A stretch of DNA of 64,000 bases from Synechococcus sp. CS-1332 (GCF_025127995.1 NZ_JAHLYP010000020.1:1-64000), one strand, 5' to 3'. Shown: positions 18,480-27,692, counted from the first letter of the stretch. Made by a program: numbers and translations. The notes: generated by a model from the sequence alone, not told the origin.

Positions 18480-20033
18480 TCAGTGCACCGGACCGAGGCG
18501 TTGGGGTCCTCGGCGGCCGCCGTCGGCAGGGGCCTCCAGGTCGTCGCACTCCACCAGGAGCTGGGCCTCGGTATCGATGGAGAACCGCAGCCGCAGCCGA
18601 TCGACGCCACGGTGACCGGGGAAGGCCAGGGGGATGGCCAGCGGCGGCGTGGACCAGGGCCGCACCGGGGCCGCCCCCGCCGGTCGCGTGCGCAGCACCG
18701 GCAGCCCCCCCTCGAAGACCACTTCGGCCCGCTCCTCGGGCAGGGGCTCCCCCAGCACCAGTTCCAGCTGGTCCTGGCCATCCCTGCTGCAGGCCAGCAC
18801 CAGCTCCAGGGGCTGCTCCGTGGGCCAGCTCTGGCCGGCCATGAACAGGGGATGCCAACGATGGCAGCCGCTGCGCCGGTCCCAGCAGCGCAGGGACACG
18901 CCGCGGGCCAGCACGTCCCGCACCCGCACCCCGGGCGTCAGGGCCAGGGCCCCCAGGGCCACGGCCTCCACGGGCCGCTCGCCGCGCAGGGGCACGCCCG
19001 GACAGCGGCTCTCCAGCCACTGGCGGATCAGGGGAATTCGGCTGCTGCCCCCCACCGGCAGCACCGCGTCGATGGCGGCCAGCCCCAGTCCCTCCCGGCG
19101 GGCGGCCGCCAGCACGGCCTCCAGCAGACCATCGAGCAGCTGCAGCAACCCCCGCTCCTCCAGAAGCCGCTCAAAGGCCGGCCGGCTCAGGCTCAGTTCA
19201 CGGAAGGAACCCTGCCCGGCCTGGATCTGCAGGGCCTCAGGGGCGTCGCTGAGCTGGCACTTGAGGCGCTCGGCGAGCTGCAGCAGGGCGCCGTCGACCG
19301 GAACATCCGGGCAGAGGTGGGAGGCGATCCAGCGATCGATGTCCCGTCCGCCCAGGGCCACACCAGCCTTGCCTATCACCCGTGCGCAGCGCAGGGTCTG
19401 GGTGCTGCGGGTCAGATCCCGGCCCGCGAAGCGCAGCAGCTGGGCGATCGGCGCGGCCCGCCCCTCGCCACCTTCCAGGGCTACCAGGGAAAGATCGATG
19501 GTGCCACCGCCCATGTCCACCACCAGCACCCGGCTACCGGCGGGCAGCCCGGCGCCGATGGCGGCGGCGGTGGGCTCATCCACCAGCGCCAGCTCCGGCA
19601 CCGCCAGATCGCGGCTGGCCCGCTGCAGCCAGGCCCGGTAGCCCCGATAGGTTTCGATCGGGGCGGTGAGCACCAGCCGTTCCGGCACCAGTTCCGGAGG
19701 CAGGGCCCGCCAGAGCCCCTCCAGCAACAGGGCACCGGCCCGCTCGGCCGTGAGCCAGCCCGACGATGGGCCCGTCGCCGGGGCTCCGATGTGGCGCTTG
19801 AAATCCCGGCAGAGGCCGGGATGGTCGCCATCGGCCAGGGCCGCCTCCAGCACCTGGCGGCCGATCAGGGGCCGTTCGGCCTCGGGGGTCTCCAGCCACA
19901 GCAGGCTGGGCACCACACAGGGGTCGCCGCAGCTGTAAGGCGGCAGGGGCAGCAGCCCGGGGAGCCCCTGGCTGTCCTGCCAGGCCACCACGGTGGTGCT
20001 GCTGCCCAGGTCGATCGCGAGGGTTCCGGGCAT
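18480..20033 (-). CDS. Hsp70-family (DnaK-like) protein
   Basis: A 517-residue actin-fold ATPase. Phosphate loop 1 is IDLGSSTTVVAW at the N-terminus, phosphate loop 2 is VVDMGGGTIDLS, DEPTAAAIGAGL is the connector, and VGGSSRIPLIRQ is the adenosine motif. After the nucleotide-binding domain only a short beta-rich region remains, and the alpha-helical lid of true DnaK is absent. It is therefore a divergent, specialised Hsp70 rather than the housekeeping one. The membrane helical protein downstream is a likely partner. Divergent from rpoZ across 145 bp. Confidence 0.9.
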   Translation of the reverse strand: MPGTLAIDLGSSTTVVAWQDSQGLPGLLPLPPYSCGDPCVVPSLLWLETPEAERPLIGRQVLEAALADGDHPGLCRDFKRHIGAPATGPSSGWLTAERAGALLLEGLWRALPPELVPERLVLTAPIETYRGYRAWLQRASRDLAVPELALVDEPTAAAIGAGLPAGSRVLVVDMGGGTIDLSLVALEGGEGRAAPIAQLLRFAGRDLTRSTQTLRCARVIGKAGVALGGRDIDRWIASHLCPDVPVDGALLQLAERLKCQLSDAPEALQIQAGQGSFRELSLSRPAFERLLEERGLLQLLDGLLEAVLAAARREGLGLAAIDAVLPVGGSSRIPLIRQWLESRCPGVPLRGERPVEAVALGALALTPGVRVRDVLARGVSLRCWDRRSGCHRWHPLFMAGQSWPTEQPLELVLACSRDGQDQLELVLGEPLPEERAEVVFEGGLPVLRTRPAGAAPVRPWSTPPLAIPLAFPGHRGVDRLRLRFSIDTEAQLLVECDDLEAPADGGRRGPQRLGPVH

Positions 20034-20178
20034 GGGTCGGAGGGGGCGGGGTGGCCGAAATGGTGGCGGTGGACCTGGTGGCGCACGGGCGCAGGTGCCC
20101 CCCTTCTAGGCCTTGTCCAGGAGGAAGGGCGGGCCCCAGGGGCTGACCTAAGGTGTTGAGATTGATGGTCAGGTCCGT

Positions 20179-20406
20179 ATGCCAAGCAGCGAACTCAATG
20201 CCAAGGAGCTGGCCCAAAGGGGGGAGAGCCTGATCCGGCACTCCAGCAACCGCTACCTGACCACCGTTCGCATCGCTTTCCGGGCCAAGCAACGCCGTTT
20301 CGATGATTTCGACGGCCTGCTCGACGACTCGATGATCAAGCCCGTTCAGCGGGCCATCGTTGAACTCAGCGACGAGCAGGACCAGCCCGACCTGCTGCCC
20401 GGCTGA
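20179..20406 (+). CDS. rpoZ: DNA-directed RNA polymerase omega subunit
   Basis: A 75-residue cyanobacterial omega subunit, which helps assemble and stabilise RNA polymerase. The sequence [20 protein letters not shown] followed by [11 protein letters not shown] and the C-terminal [17 protein letters not shown] is characteristic of the cyanobacterial form. The gene ends 22 nt before the DUF1818 gene, an arrangement common in cyanobacteria. Confidence 0.95.
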   Translation: MPSSELNAKELAQRGESLIRHSSNRYLTTVRIAFRAKQRRFDDFDGLLDDSMIKPVQRAIVELSDEQDQPDLLPG

Positions 20407-20428
20407 GCCGGGCCCGTTCCGTCCGGCC

Positions 20429-20854
20429 GTGGAGATCTGCGAAGGCCAGGGCTGGCGGCTGGTGGTGGATCCCTCCCGCACCCCCTACACCGCCCTGATC
20501 GGGGGTGAGGGCTGGGCCAGCGAACTGACCGCCACCGAGCTATTGGCCCTGCAACAGGCGGCCGGGCGACTCACGGCCCAGCACAGGGCCATCGCTGACA
20601 CCTTGATGGCCGAGGAGGCCATTGACATCGAGCTTGAGTTGCCGATCGGCAATCGTCCTGAAGGAGACCAAGGATCCCTGTGGCTGGGCCTGCGCGGAGA
20701 TCGCCTCGGCTGGTCGCTGCAGCTGGTGCTGACCCCGGAGCCGGGATCGCGGGGCTTCGAAGCGGGCTGGGGCGCCACTGCCAGCGAAGCCGTCGCTGCG
20801 GCGCTGGAGCGCCTGAGACCCGCTGCGGCGGGTGGCGGCGATCAGGAGTCTTGA
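20429..20854 (+). CDS. DUF1818 family protein
   Basis: A 141-residue cyanobacterial protein of unknown function. I start it at the GTG at 20429 (VEICEGQGWRLVVDPSRTPY), because GxGWRLxxD-R-pF/Y is the family's N-terminal hallmark and sequence upstream overlaps rpoZ. Other typical segments are LIGGEGWASELT and DIELELPIG. The family fold is a compact alpha/beta domain; no catalytic residues are evident. Likely co-transcribed with rpoZ. Confidence 0.83.
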   Translation: MEICEGQGWRLVVDPSRTPYTALIGGEGWASELTATELLALQQAAGRLTAQHRAIADTLMAEEAIDIELELPIGNRPEGDQGSLWLGLRGDRLGWSLQLVLTPEPGSRGFEAGWGATASEAVAAALERLRPAAAGGGDQES

Positions 20855-21148
20855 TCGTTGGCGGATTCCGCAGACGTCATCGCTGTTTTGCACCGTTTCT
20901 CCCCAGGCGGTTGTCCTCTGCCGCTGCTCCCTGCTCCGGTCTGGGGAGAAGCTCCACCGCCCATGGCTCTGGCTTGACAGATCAAGACAGCCCCTCCGGC
21001 GGGAGGCTGGTGACACAGGGAGCGACCTGAAGCCCTTGCAGCCGCTTGTGTCCCATGTTGGGATCGGGGACGTCTTGCCGAAGGCACCGCCGTTTGACGA
21101 TGCCCCTTCGGTGTGGAGAACTGGCTGACGCGCTGCATGGAATCCACG
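20855..21148. other. Intergenic region between the DUF1818 and DUF2811 genes
   Basis: About 290 bp without a convincing gene. Base composition is slightly lower in GC than the surrounding genes. The sequence CTTGACA at 20972-20978 looks like a -35 element, but I found no well-placed -10. A small RNA cannot be excluded. Confidence 0.35.
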
Positions 21149-21403
21149 ATGGCCCGCCTGAGAACCCTGCCGTTGGATGGGACCGAGTCGCTGGTGAGCC
21201 TGCGGGCAGAGGTGCCCGAACCGCTGCTGGACGCGATGCGACAGTTCATCGAGCACCACCCCAACTGGGACCAGTACCGGCTCTTCCAGGCGGCCCTGGC
21301 AGGCTTTCTGGTGCAGAACGGCATCCGCAACCGGGGGGTGACCCGCTGCTACCTGGCCAACCTGTTTCCAGGCCATCAAGGCTTCTCGGCGCCAGCGGCC
21401 TGA
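21149..21403 (+). CDS. DUF2811 family protein
   Basis: An 84-residue protein of a small cyanobacterial family without known function. The conserved core is VSLRAEVPEPLLDAMRQFIE, then HHPNWDQYRLFQAALAGFL and VTRCYLANLF. The pattern suggests a small helical protein similar in size to ribbon-helix-helix regulators, but DNA binding is not demonstrated. Start codons at 21113, 21137 and 21149 are all possible; the last gives a length closest to the family. It converges on the EVE-domain gene. Confidence 0.75.
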   Translation: MARLRTLPLDGTESLVSLRAEVPEPLLDAMRQFIEHHPNWDQYRLFQAALAGFLVQNGIRNRGVTRCYLANLFPGHQGFSAPAA

Positions 21404-21419
21404 GGGGGAACAGACCGCC

Positions 21420-21887
21420 TCAGGCCGCTGGCTCCACCCCCAGAAGGCTGAAGATCCGCGCGGCGCTCGCTTCACTCACCGGCAGGATCGAGAGGCGGTT
21501 GCCCCGGCGCACCACCACCAGCTCCTCCACGGTGAAATGCTCCCGCAGAGCATCAAGGCTGAGCAGCGTCGGGAAGGTGGCGCGATAGGAGAGACGAACG
21601 CAGTCCCAGCGAGGGGCTTCGGGTTTGGAGGCCGGGTCAAAGTATTGAGAGGTGGGATCGAACTGGCTGGGATCCACCACTGCCGTTTCGATCACCTCCA
21701 TCAGGCCGACAATCCCGGGGGGACTGACATTGGAGTGGTAAAAAAAGGCGCGATCACCGATCTGCATCGCACGCATGAAGTTGCGGGCCTGGTAATTGCG
21801 GATCCCATCCCAGAGGGTGATGCCCTCCGCCTGCAGATGCTGGATGCCGTAGACATCCGGCTCGCTTTTCATCAACCACCAGGCCAT
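21420..21887 (-). CDS. EVE (PUA-like) domain protein
   Basis: A 155-residue single-domain protein. The sequence begins MAWWLMKSEPDVYGI, the hallmark of EVE domains, followed by LWDGIRNYQARNFMRAMQIGD and FYHSN. EVE domains are related to PUA and YTH folds and read modified bases in DNA or RNA; some associate with restriction or toxin systems, but no such genes are close here. It starts 12 nt downstream of the murD stop and may be co-transcribed with it. Confidence 0.9.
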   Translation of the reverse strand: MAWWLMKSEPDVYGIQHLQAEGITLWDGIRNYQARNFMRAMQIGDRAFFYHSNVSPPGIVGLMEVIETAVVDPSQFDPTSQYFDPASKPEAPRWDCVRLSYRATFPTLLSLDALREHFTVEELVVVRRGNRLSILPVSEASAARIFSLLGVEPAA

Positions 21888-21899
21888 GGGTCGTCGGTC

Positions 21900-23306
21900 T
21901 CAGAGGGCCAGCACCAGCCGGCGGAAGTGGTCACCGCGGGCCTCGAAACTGGTGTACTGATCGAAGCTGGCACAGGCCGGGGACAGCAGCACCCCCTGGC
22001 AGCCGAGTTCCGGAGCCAGGCTGGCGGCAAGGGCCACGGCGCCCTCCAGATCCTCCACCTGCTGCACCACACCGCCATAGCCGCTGGCGTGCAGGAGTCC
22101 GGTGAATGCCCCACGGGCCGCGCCGTAGAGCACCACCGCCGCCGCCCGCTCCTGGAGCCGCTCCAGCCAGGCCGTTGCCTCCCCCTGCTTCGACTGACCA
22201 CCAGCCAGCACCACCAACGGTCCCTCCAGTGCCCGCAGGGCCACTTCGGCGGCGTCGTAGTTGGTGGCCTTGCTGTCGTTGAACCAGGTGATGCCGTTCA
22301 GGTGGCGCAGGCGCTCCAACCGATGGGGCACGCCGGGGAAGCAGCGGCAGGCGGCCTCCATCACCGCCGGCTCCAGCCCGGCGTGGAGCCCCACGGCCAC
22401 CGCCAGCAGCAGGTTCTGGCGGTTATGGGCCCCTGGCATCGCCAGGGCGCTGGCGGGGAACAGGGCTCCCTGGCGCCCCTGCACCATGTCCTGGTCGTCG
22501 ATCCAGAGCAGCGGATCAAGGCCAGCGGGCAGGGCCTCCCGGGGCCCGGCGGTGATCCAGTCGGCGTGGTCCCAGGTGTCCGCGTGGCGGCGCAGATCAG
22601 GGTCGTCGGCGTTGAGCACGCGGGTGCGGGCGTTCTCCAGCAGGCGTCGTTTGATGGCCCGATAGGCGGCCAGGGTGCCGTGGCGCTCCAGGTGGTCGGG
22701 GGTGAGGGTGGTCCAGACGCCGATGGCGGGGGCGACGGACGGGGCCGCCTCGAGCTGATAACTGCTCAGTTCCACCACCAGCCAGTCGGGGCGGGGCCCC
22801 TGCTCCAGGCGCCGCTGCAGCACCACCTCGGCGGCGGAGATGCCGACATTGCCGCAGAGCGGCGCATCCTTGCCGCCCTGCTCCAGCAGGTGGTGCACCA
22901 GGCAGGTGACCGTGGTCTTGCCATTGGTGCCGGTGATGCCGATCCAGGGCACATCCCGGCTGGCCTGCCAGGCGGGCACGATCTCCCCCTGCACCTGAAT
23001 CCCCTGGGAGCGCAGCTCCTCCAGCACCGGATGGTTCCAGGCGATTCCTGGACTCACCACCACCACGGCCGGCGGCAGCGGCAGGGACTGGAACGCTTCG
23101 ACGCTGAGGGGCACCCCCAGGTGCGCGGCGATGGACTCGCTTTCCAGCTCGGCCGCCCGGGCCCGCAGCTCGGGAGTGTCACCACTCTCGATCACCACCA
23201 CCGGTTCGCCGCGGGCGTGAAGCAACCGTGCGGCCCCCAGTCCCGATCGGCCAAGGCCCACCACCACCGTGCAGGACAGGGGTGGAACGGCCTCGGTGGG
23301 ACTCAC
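21900..23306 (-). CDS. murD: UDP-N-acetylmuramoyl-L-alanine--D-glutamate ligase
   Basis: A 468-residue Mur ligase that adds D-Glu to UDP-MurNAc-L-Ala in the cytosolic steps of peptidoglycan synthesis. The ATP-binding motif GITGTNGKTTVT and the C-terminal domain segment WFNDSKATNYDA are clear, and the N-terminal Rossmann-like motif GLGRSGLGAARLL binds the UDP substrate. Length and domain order are standard. It precedes the EVE gene by 12 nt; upstream, 95 bp separate it from the tRNA-Val gene on the same strand. Confidence 0.96.
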   Translation of the reverse strand: MSPTEAVPPLSCTVVVGLGRSGLGAARLLHARGEPVVVIESGDTPELRARAAELESESIAAHLGVPLSVEAFQSLPLPPAVVVVSPGIAWNHPVLEELRSQGIQVQGEIVPAWQASRDVPWIGITGTNGKTTVTCLVHHLLEQGGKDAPLCGNVGISAAEVVLQRRLEQGPRPDWLVVELSSYQLEAAPSVAPAIGVWTTLTPDHLERHGTLAAYRAIKRRLLENARTRVLNADDPDLRRHADTWDHADWITAGPREALPAGLDPLLWIDDQDMVQGRQGALFPASALAMPGAHNRQNLLLAVAVGLHAGLEPAVMEAACRCFPGVPHRLERLRHLNGITWFNDSKATNYDAAEVALRALEGPLVVLAGGQSKQGEATAWLERLQERAAAVVLYGAARGAFTGLLHASGYGGVVQQVEDLEGAVALAASLAPELGCQGVLLSPACASFDQYTSFEARGDHFRRLVLAL

Positions 23307-23401
23307 GCTGACTGGCTCAAATTCACGATCGGCCGAGGGTAGCAGCGCAGTGAACGTGGACCAGAATCAACCAGGATTCGGGACGATCGAATAGAAATAA
23401 A

Positions 23402-23473
23402 TGGGCGATACTGGAATCGAACCAGTGACTCCTACCGTGTCAAGGTAGTGCTCTACCTCTGAGCTAATCGCCC
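23402..23473 (-). tRNA. tRNA-Val (anticodon GAC)
   Basis: The minus strand folds into a complete 72-nt cloverleaf. The acceptor stem GGGCGAT pairs with ATCGCCC, the D arm contains AGCTCAGAGGTAGAGC, the anticodon stem CTACC/GGTAG encloses the loop TTGACAC with anticodon GAC, and the T arm contains GGTTCGATTCC. CCA is not encoded; the base after the acceptor stem is A. Confidence 0.96.
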
Positions 23474-23641
23474 GTTGCCGGGATCACACCGAGGTGCAGG
23501 GAAAACGACTGAGATCTCGATGGAGATCAAAACAGAATGTCGCTCTTGACTTCACCGACGGGAAATCCGTTGGATCCGTTTCTTCCTGAAGCTTTTCCTA
23601 CTCGCCGGCCTTCCCTCCTGTCAACTTGAGCCCCCGGGGCC

Positions 23642-24415
23642 TCAATGGCGCTCCATCCGGATCCGGAAGCGCTCCCGCTTGGTGGGATCGATCGCCAACA
23701 CCTCCAGCTCCCCCCGCCCCTCCAGCTGGACCCGCGCCCCCACGGCCAACGGCTGGCTGGGACTGGTGACCACGCTCCAGTCGATGCGGACGGCCCCCTG
23801 GCGGATCAGGCTGGCCATGCGGCTGCGGGACAGGCCAAAACCCGCGGACGCCAGGGCATCCAGCCGCAGGGAGGCTTCCACCGTGGTCAGCTGCCGGGGC
23901 AGACGCCGGGCCGGCAGCTGCAGCGCCTCGATGGGCCGGGCCTCGAAGCGCACCGGCACCGTGCGCACCAGGCCCTCGCCGCCATCCAGCCGGCTGGCCA
24001 GGGCCGCCGTGACGATGGCCTGAGCGCCCCGATCCCCCCGCAGCCACAGATCGCCCCACTCGGCCGCGCTGGCACCGGCGCGCGCCAGTCCCTCGACCAT
24101 GTCGGCCGCGGAGGCGGGATCAAAGAGGAAATTGCCGCTGATCTCCAGCCCCATCAGGGCGGGAGCCAGTGGCTCCTGGCCCGCCCGCCCCAACACCAGG
24201 CAGCGGCGCTCGGCGCCGGGGTGGCCGCCATCGCTGGCGAGGCCCAGCTCACTGAGCACAGCGAGCCTGGCCTCGGCCTCCTCCCGCACCGACGCTTCAA
24301 GGAAACCGCTGACCTGCGGTTCCCAGGTGCGCAGGGCCGTTTCCGCCAGGCTGAACAGACCCTCGAGGGCCTGCGGGTGGCGGCTTCCAGCCAACAGGTC
24401 CCGTCGTGGAAGCAT
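23642..24415 (-). CDS. Photosystem II S4-domain (YlmH-like) RNA-binding protein
   Basis: A 257-residue protein with a C-terminal S4 RNA-binding domain (about residues 180-235, LRLDALASAGFGLSRSRMASLIRQGAVRIDW broken here into its two helices and the following strand) and an upstream YlmH-type domain containing ERRCLVLGR and ALMGLEISGNF. Cyanobacterial and chloroplast members are named for a link to photosystem II; the precise role is unsettled. The ATG at 24415 gives the usual N-terminus MLPRRDLLAG. The membrane protein gene upstream ends 13 nt before it. Confidence 0.87.
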   Translation of the reverse strand: MLPRRDLLAGSRHPQALEGLFSLAETALRTWEPQVSGFLEASVREEAEARLAVLSELGLASDGGHPGAERRCLVLGRAGQEPLAPALMGLEISGNFLFDPASAADMVEGLARAGASAAEWGDLWLRGDRGAQAIVTAALASRLDGGEGLVRTVPVRFEARPIEALQLPARRLPRQLTTVEASLRLDALASAGFGLSRSRMASLIRQGAVRIDWSVVTSPSQPLAVGARVQLEGRGELEVLAIDPTKRERFRIRMERH

Positions 24416-24428
24416 GGCGGCAGGGGGA

Positions 24429-24932
24429 TCAGATGTCGTCCAGCCGCACCACCGCCTTCGGTTGTGCCAGCTGGATCGTGGTCCAGGGGATCTCACCCCC
24501 GGCGGGTAGCTCCAGCAGCAGCAGCCAGCAGCCTTCGTCGAGGCGGTTGCGCAGGATCCGGATGCGGTCGTCCTCCTCGGAGCTGACGCTGGCGGCGGCG
24601 GCGAAGCTGCCCATCCAGCCGGATCCCATGCCCAGCAGGCCGCCGATCAACGGCTCCCCGTAGGCCCCGGCGAAACTGAAGGTGTGCAGATCGGTGATCT
24701 GGGTGAAGGTGAGTCCGGCCAGGAAACCGAAGGGCAGCAACCAGCGGACCATCGACTGCTGACGCCGCCGCCGGGCCGTGGCCGGATCCAGCCGCTCAAC
24801 GTCCGACATGGTCGCCTCACCGCTGCCGATCGCCAGGACGCGGGTCGGGGCCGGCTGAAGCGCCAATAGCCGATCCCGCAACGCCTGCAGGCGATCGCGG
24901 TCGTCCAGCACGACCACCACACTCAAGGACAT
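24429..24932 (-). CDS. Conserved cyanobacterial membrane protein
   Basis: A 167-residue protein of unknown function. The N-terminal 45 residues look like a small alpha/beta domain (SLSVVVVLDDRDRLQALRD), followed by a basic stretch (ARRRRQQSMVRW), a hydrophobic region of two membrane segments (about 65-82 and 92-112, Gly-rich), and a soluble C-terminal domain ending QLAQPKAVVRLDDI. It directly precedes the S4-domain gene and is divergent from serA across 87 bp. Confidence 0.7.
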   Translation of the reverse strand: MSLSVVVVLDDRDRLQALRDRLLALQPAPTRVLAIGSGEATMSDVERLDPATARRRRQQSMVRWLLPFGFLAGLTFTQITDLHTFSFAGAYGEPLIGGLLGMGSGWMGSFAAAASVSSEEDDRIRILRNRLDEGCWLLLLELPAGGEIPWTTIQLAQPKAVVRLDDI

Positions 24933-25019
24933 GGGCTCGTCTCCACACCGCTCTCTACACTGCACCTCCGGCCTGCCCCCCTGGGGGCGTACCCCCCGCC
25001 CCCCGCAACGCTGCCGGAC

Positions 25020-26606
25020 ATGACGAAGGTTCTGGTCTCCGATCCCATTGACCAGGCGGGGATCGACATCCTCTCCCAGGTTGCCCAGGTCGACGTGCGC
25101 ACGGGCCTCAGCCCGGACCAGCTGGTGGCCTGCATCGGCGACTACGACGGCCTGATGATCCGCTCCGGCACCCAGGTGACCGCCGAGGTGATCGAGGCCG
25201 CCGGCAATCTGCGCATCATCGGCCGGGCTGGCGTCGGAGTCGACAACGTCGATGTGCCCGCCGCCACCCGGCGCGGCGTGATCGTCGTGAATTCTCCGGA
25301 GGGCAACACGATCGCCGCGGCCGAGCATGCCCTGGCGCTGATGCTCTCCCTGTCGCGGCACGTGCCCCACGCCCACGCCAGCACCATGGCCGGAGGCTGG
25401 GACCGCAAGACCTATGTGGGCAACGAGCTTTACAAGAAAACCCTGGGCGTGGTGGGCCTCGGCAAGATCGGCTCCCACGTGGCCCGCGTCGCCCGGGCCC
25501 TCGGCATGGACGTGGCCGCCTACGACCCGTTCATCTCCGCCGAGCGGGCCCAGCTGTTGCAGGTAAGGCTGCTGCCCCTGCCCCAGCTGTTCGCCGAAGC
25601 CGACTACGTCAGCCTGCACCTGCCCCGCACGCCGGACACCGAAAATCTGGTCAACGCGGCCCTGCTGGCCACGATGAAGCCCACCGCCCGGCTGGTGAAC
25701 TGCGCCCGCGGCGGCATCATCGATGAACAGGCCCTGGCCGATGCGGTGGAAAACCGGGTGATCGCCGGCGCGGCGATCGACGTCTACGCCAAAGAACCGC
25801 TGGCAGCCGATTCACCCCTGCGGCTGGTCAAGGAGCGCCTGATCCTCACCCCCCACCTGGGGGCCTCCACGGAGGAAGCCCAGGAGAACGTGGCCATCGA
25901 TGTGGCCGAGCAGATCCGTGACGTGCTGCTCGGCCTTCCAGCCCGCAGCGCCGTGAACATTCCCGGCCTGACCGCCGAGGTGATGGAGCAGCTGAAGCCC
26001 CACCTGCAGCTGGCCGAAACCCTCGGCCTGCTGCTCAGCCAGCTGGCCAGTGGCCAGATCAGCGAGCTGGAGGTGCGACTGCAGGGGGAATTCGCCTCCC
26101 ACCCGGCCCAGCCCCTGGTGGTGGCGGCCCTCAAGGGCATCCTGTCGGCCGCCCTGGGCGACAGCATCAACTACGTCAACGCCAGCCTGGAGGCCAAGGA
26201 GCGCGGCATCCACGTGCTCGAGGTGAAGGACGACGCCAGCCGGGACTTCGCCGGCGGTTCGCTGCAGCTCAGCTCCCGCAGCCCCCGGGGTAACCACAGC
26301 GTCACCGGCGCGGTGTTCACCGACGGGGAACTGCGCATCACCACTATTGATGAGTTCCCGGTCAACGTGACGCCGAGCCGTCACATGCTCTTCACCCGCC
26401 ACCGGGACATGCCCGGCATCATCGGCCAGCTGGGCTCCCTGCTCGGGGAGCACAACGTCAACATCGCCTCGATGCAGGTGGGGCGCCGCATCGTGCGGGG
26501 CGACGCCGTGATGGTGCTGAGCCTGGACGACCCGATCCCCCCCAGCCTGCTGGCGGTGATCCACGACATCAACGGCATCCAGGCCGCCCATCCGGTCACC
26601 CTCTGA
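25020..26606 (+). CDS. serA: D-3-phosphoglycerate dehydrogenase
   Basis: A 528-residue long-form SerA, first enzyme of serine synthesis from 3-phosphoglycerate. The NAD-binding motif is GVVGLGKIGSHVA; active-site segments include NCARGGIIDEQAL and LTPHLGASTEEAQ with the catalytic His. An intervening domain and a C-terminal ACT domain (about residues 455-528, RHRDMPGIIGQLGSLLGEH) allow feedback control by serine. Its TGA overlaps the start of prmA by one base. Confidence 0.97.
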   Translation: MTKVLVSDPIDQAGIDILSQVAQVDVRTGLSPDQLVACIGDYDGLMIRSGTQVTAEVIEAAGNLRIIGRAGVGVDNVDVPAATRRGVIVVNSPEGNTIAAAEHALALMLSLSRHVPHAHASTMAGGWDRKTYVGNELYKKTLGVVGLGKIGSHVARVARALGMDVAAYDPFISAERAQLLQVRLLPLPQLFAEADYVSLHLPRTPDTENLVNAALLATMKPTARLVNCARGGIIDEQALADAVENRVIAGAAIDVYAKEPLAADSPLRLVKERLILTPHLGASTEEAQENVAIDVAEQIRDVLLGLPARSAVNIPGLTAEVMEQLKPHLQLAETLGLLLSQLASGQISELEVRLQGEFASHPAQPLVVAALKGILSAALGDSINYVNASLEAKERGIHVLEVKDDASRDFAGGSLQLSSRSPRGNHSVTGAVFTDGELRITTIDEFPVNVTPSRHMLFTRHRDMPGIIGQLGSLLGEHNVNIASMQVGRRIVRGDAVMVLSLDDPIPPSLLAVIHDINGIQAAHPVTL

Positions 26607-27550
26607 TGGGCCTGGTCTGGTGGCGGCTGGAGATGGCCGCCCCGGCCGAACTGGAGGAATCCCTGCTCTGGAAGCTGCCGCTGCTGGGGGTGCCCCGGGT
26701 CGCCCTGCAGCATCCCCCCGAGGCCCCGGAGCGCCGCCAGTTGCTGGCCTGGTTGCCCGAAAGCGATTGGCCCGCCGACCAGCGGCAGGAGCTGGAGCGG
26801 GCCCTGGCCCCGTTGGGGGAGCCCTTCAACCTGGCGCTGCCACAGGTCCACTGGCAGCGGCAGGCTGATGAGGACTGGAGCCTGAGCTGGAAGAGCCACT
26901 GGCGGCCCGATCCTGTTGGGGAGCGGCTGCTGGTGCTGCCGGCCTGGCTGGAGGTGCCAGCTGAGCAGGCCGATCGCCTAGTGATCCGCATCGATCCAGG
27001 CAGTGCCTTCGGCACCGGCAGCCATCCCACCACCCGCCTCTGCCTGGAGGCGCTCGAAGCCCTGGCCGGCGAGCGGGAGCGCTCTGGCCAGGGGCCGGGC
27101 CTGCACGGGCTGCGGGTGGCCGATCTGGGCTGCGGCAGCGGCATCCTGGGCCTGGCCGCCCTGCGACTGGGGGCGGCGACCGTGGCGGCCGCCGACTGCG
27201 ATCCCCTGGCGGAGCGGGCGACACGGCAGAACGCCGCCCTGAACGGCCTGGACGGCGCCCAGGCGCTGACGGTGACCACCGGGTCGGCGGAGGCCCTCTC
27301 GGAGCTGCTGGGGGGGCGCGGCGCCGATCTGTTGCTGTGCAACATCCTGGCGCCGGTGATCGAAGCCCTGATTCCCTGCTTCCCACGGCTGCTGGGCACC
27401 GGCGGTGTGGGCCTGCTCAGCGGCCTGCTGGTGGATCAGGCCGCAGGCCTGGAGCGGGATCTGCTGGCTGCGGGCTGGCGGGTGGAGCAGCGGGTCGAGC
27501 AGGACCGCTGGGGCCTGCTGCGGATCCGTTCGGCCTCGGATGTTGCATAA
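26606..27550 (+). CDS. prmA: Ribosomal protein L11 methyltransferase
   Basis: A 314-residue SAM-dependent methyltransferase that trimethylates ribosomal protein L11. The substrate-recognition N-terminal domain contains MGLVWWRLEMAAPAELEES, and the catalytic domain shows PGSAFGTGSHPTTRLCLE, VADLGCGSGILGLAAL (SAM motif I) and LLCNILAPVI. It starts in the TGATG overlap with serA, so the two are translationally coupled, as in many cyanobacteria. Confidence 0.95.
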   Translation: MGLVWWRLEMAAPAELEESLLWKLPLLGVPRVALQHPPEAPERRQLLAWLPESDWPADQRQELERALAPLGEPFNLALPQVHWQRQADEDWSLSWKSHWRPDPVGERLLVLPAWLEVPAEQADRLVIRIDPGSAFGTGSHPTTRLCLEALEALAGERERSGQGPGLHGLRVADLGCGSGILGLAALRLGAATVAAADCDPLAERATRQNAALNGLDGAQALTVTTGSAEALSELLGGRGADLLLCNILAPVIEALIPCFPRLLGTGGVGLLSGLLVDQAAGLERDLLAAGWRVEQRVEQDRWGLLRIRSASDVA

Positions 27551-27630
27551 GGCACGCTGATCTGTGTCCTGGCTTTGATTGGCCTTCCCGGCCTGCGAGC
27601 CCAAGAACGCCGGGAATGCCCCCTGTCGGA

Positions 27631-27652
27631 TGTAGGAAGGGCGGGTCCTACA
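27631..27652. promoter_or_regulatory. Perfect inverted repeat upstream of the ferredoxin gene
   Basis: TGTAGGA (27631-27637) and TCCTACA (27646-27652) form a perfect 7-bp inverted repeat around 8 nt, ending 40 nt before the ferredoxin start codon. It could be an operator for a dimeric regulator or a hairpin in the 5' untranslated region. No known cyanobacterial consensus is matched. Confidence 0.5.
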
Positions 27653-27692
27653 GGCCCTGGCTTCCGGGTGTCTGTGAGCTCCAATCTCTTCC

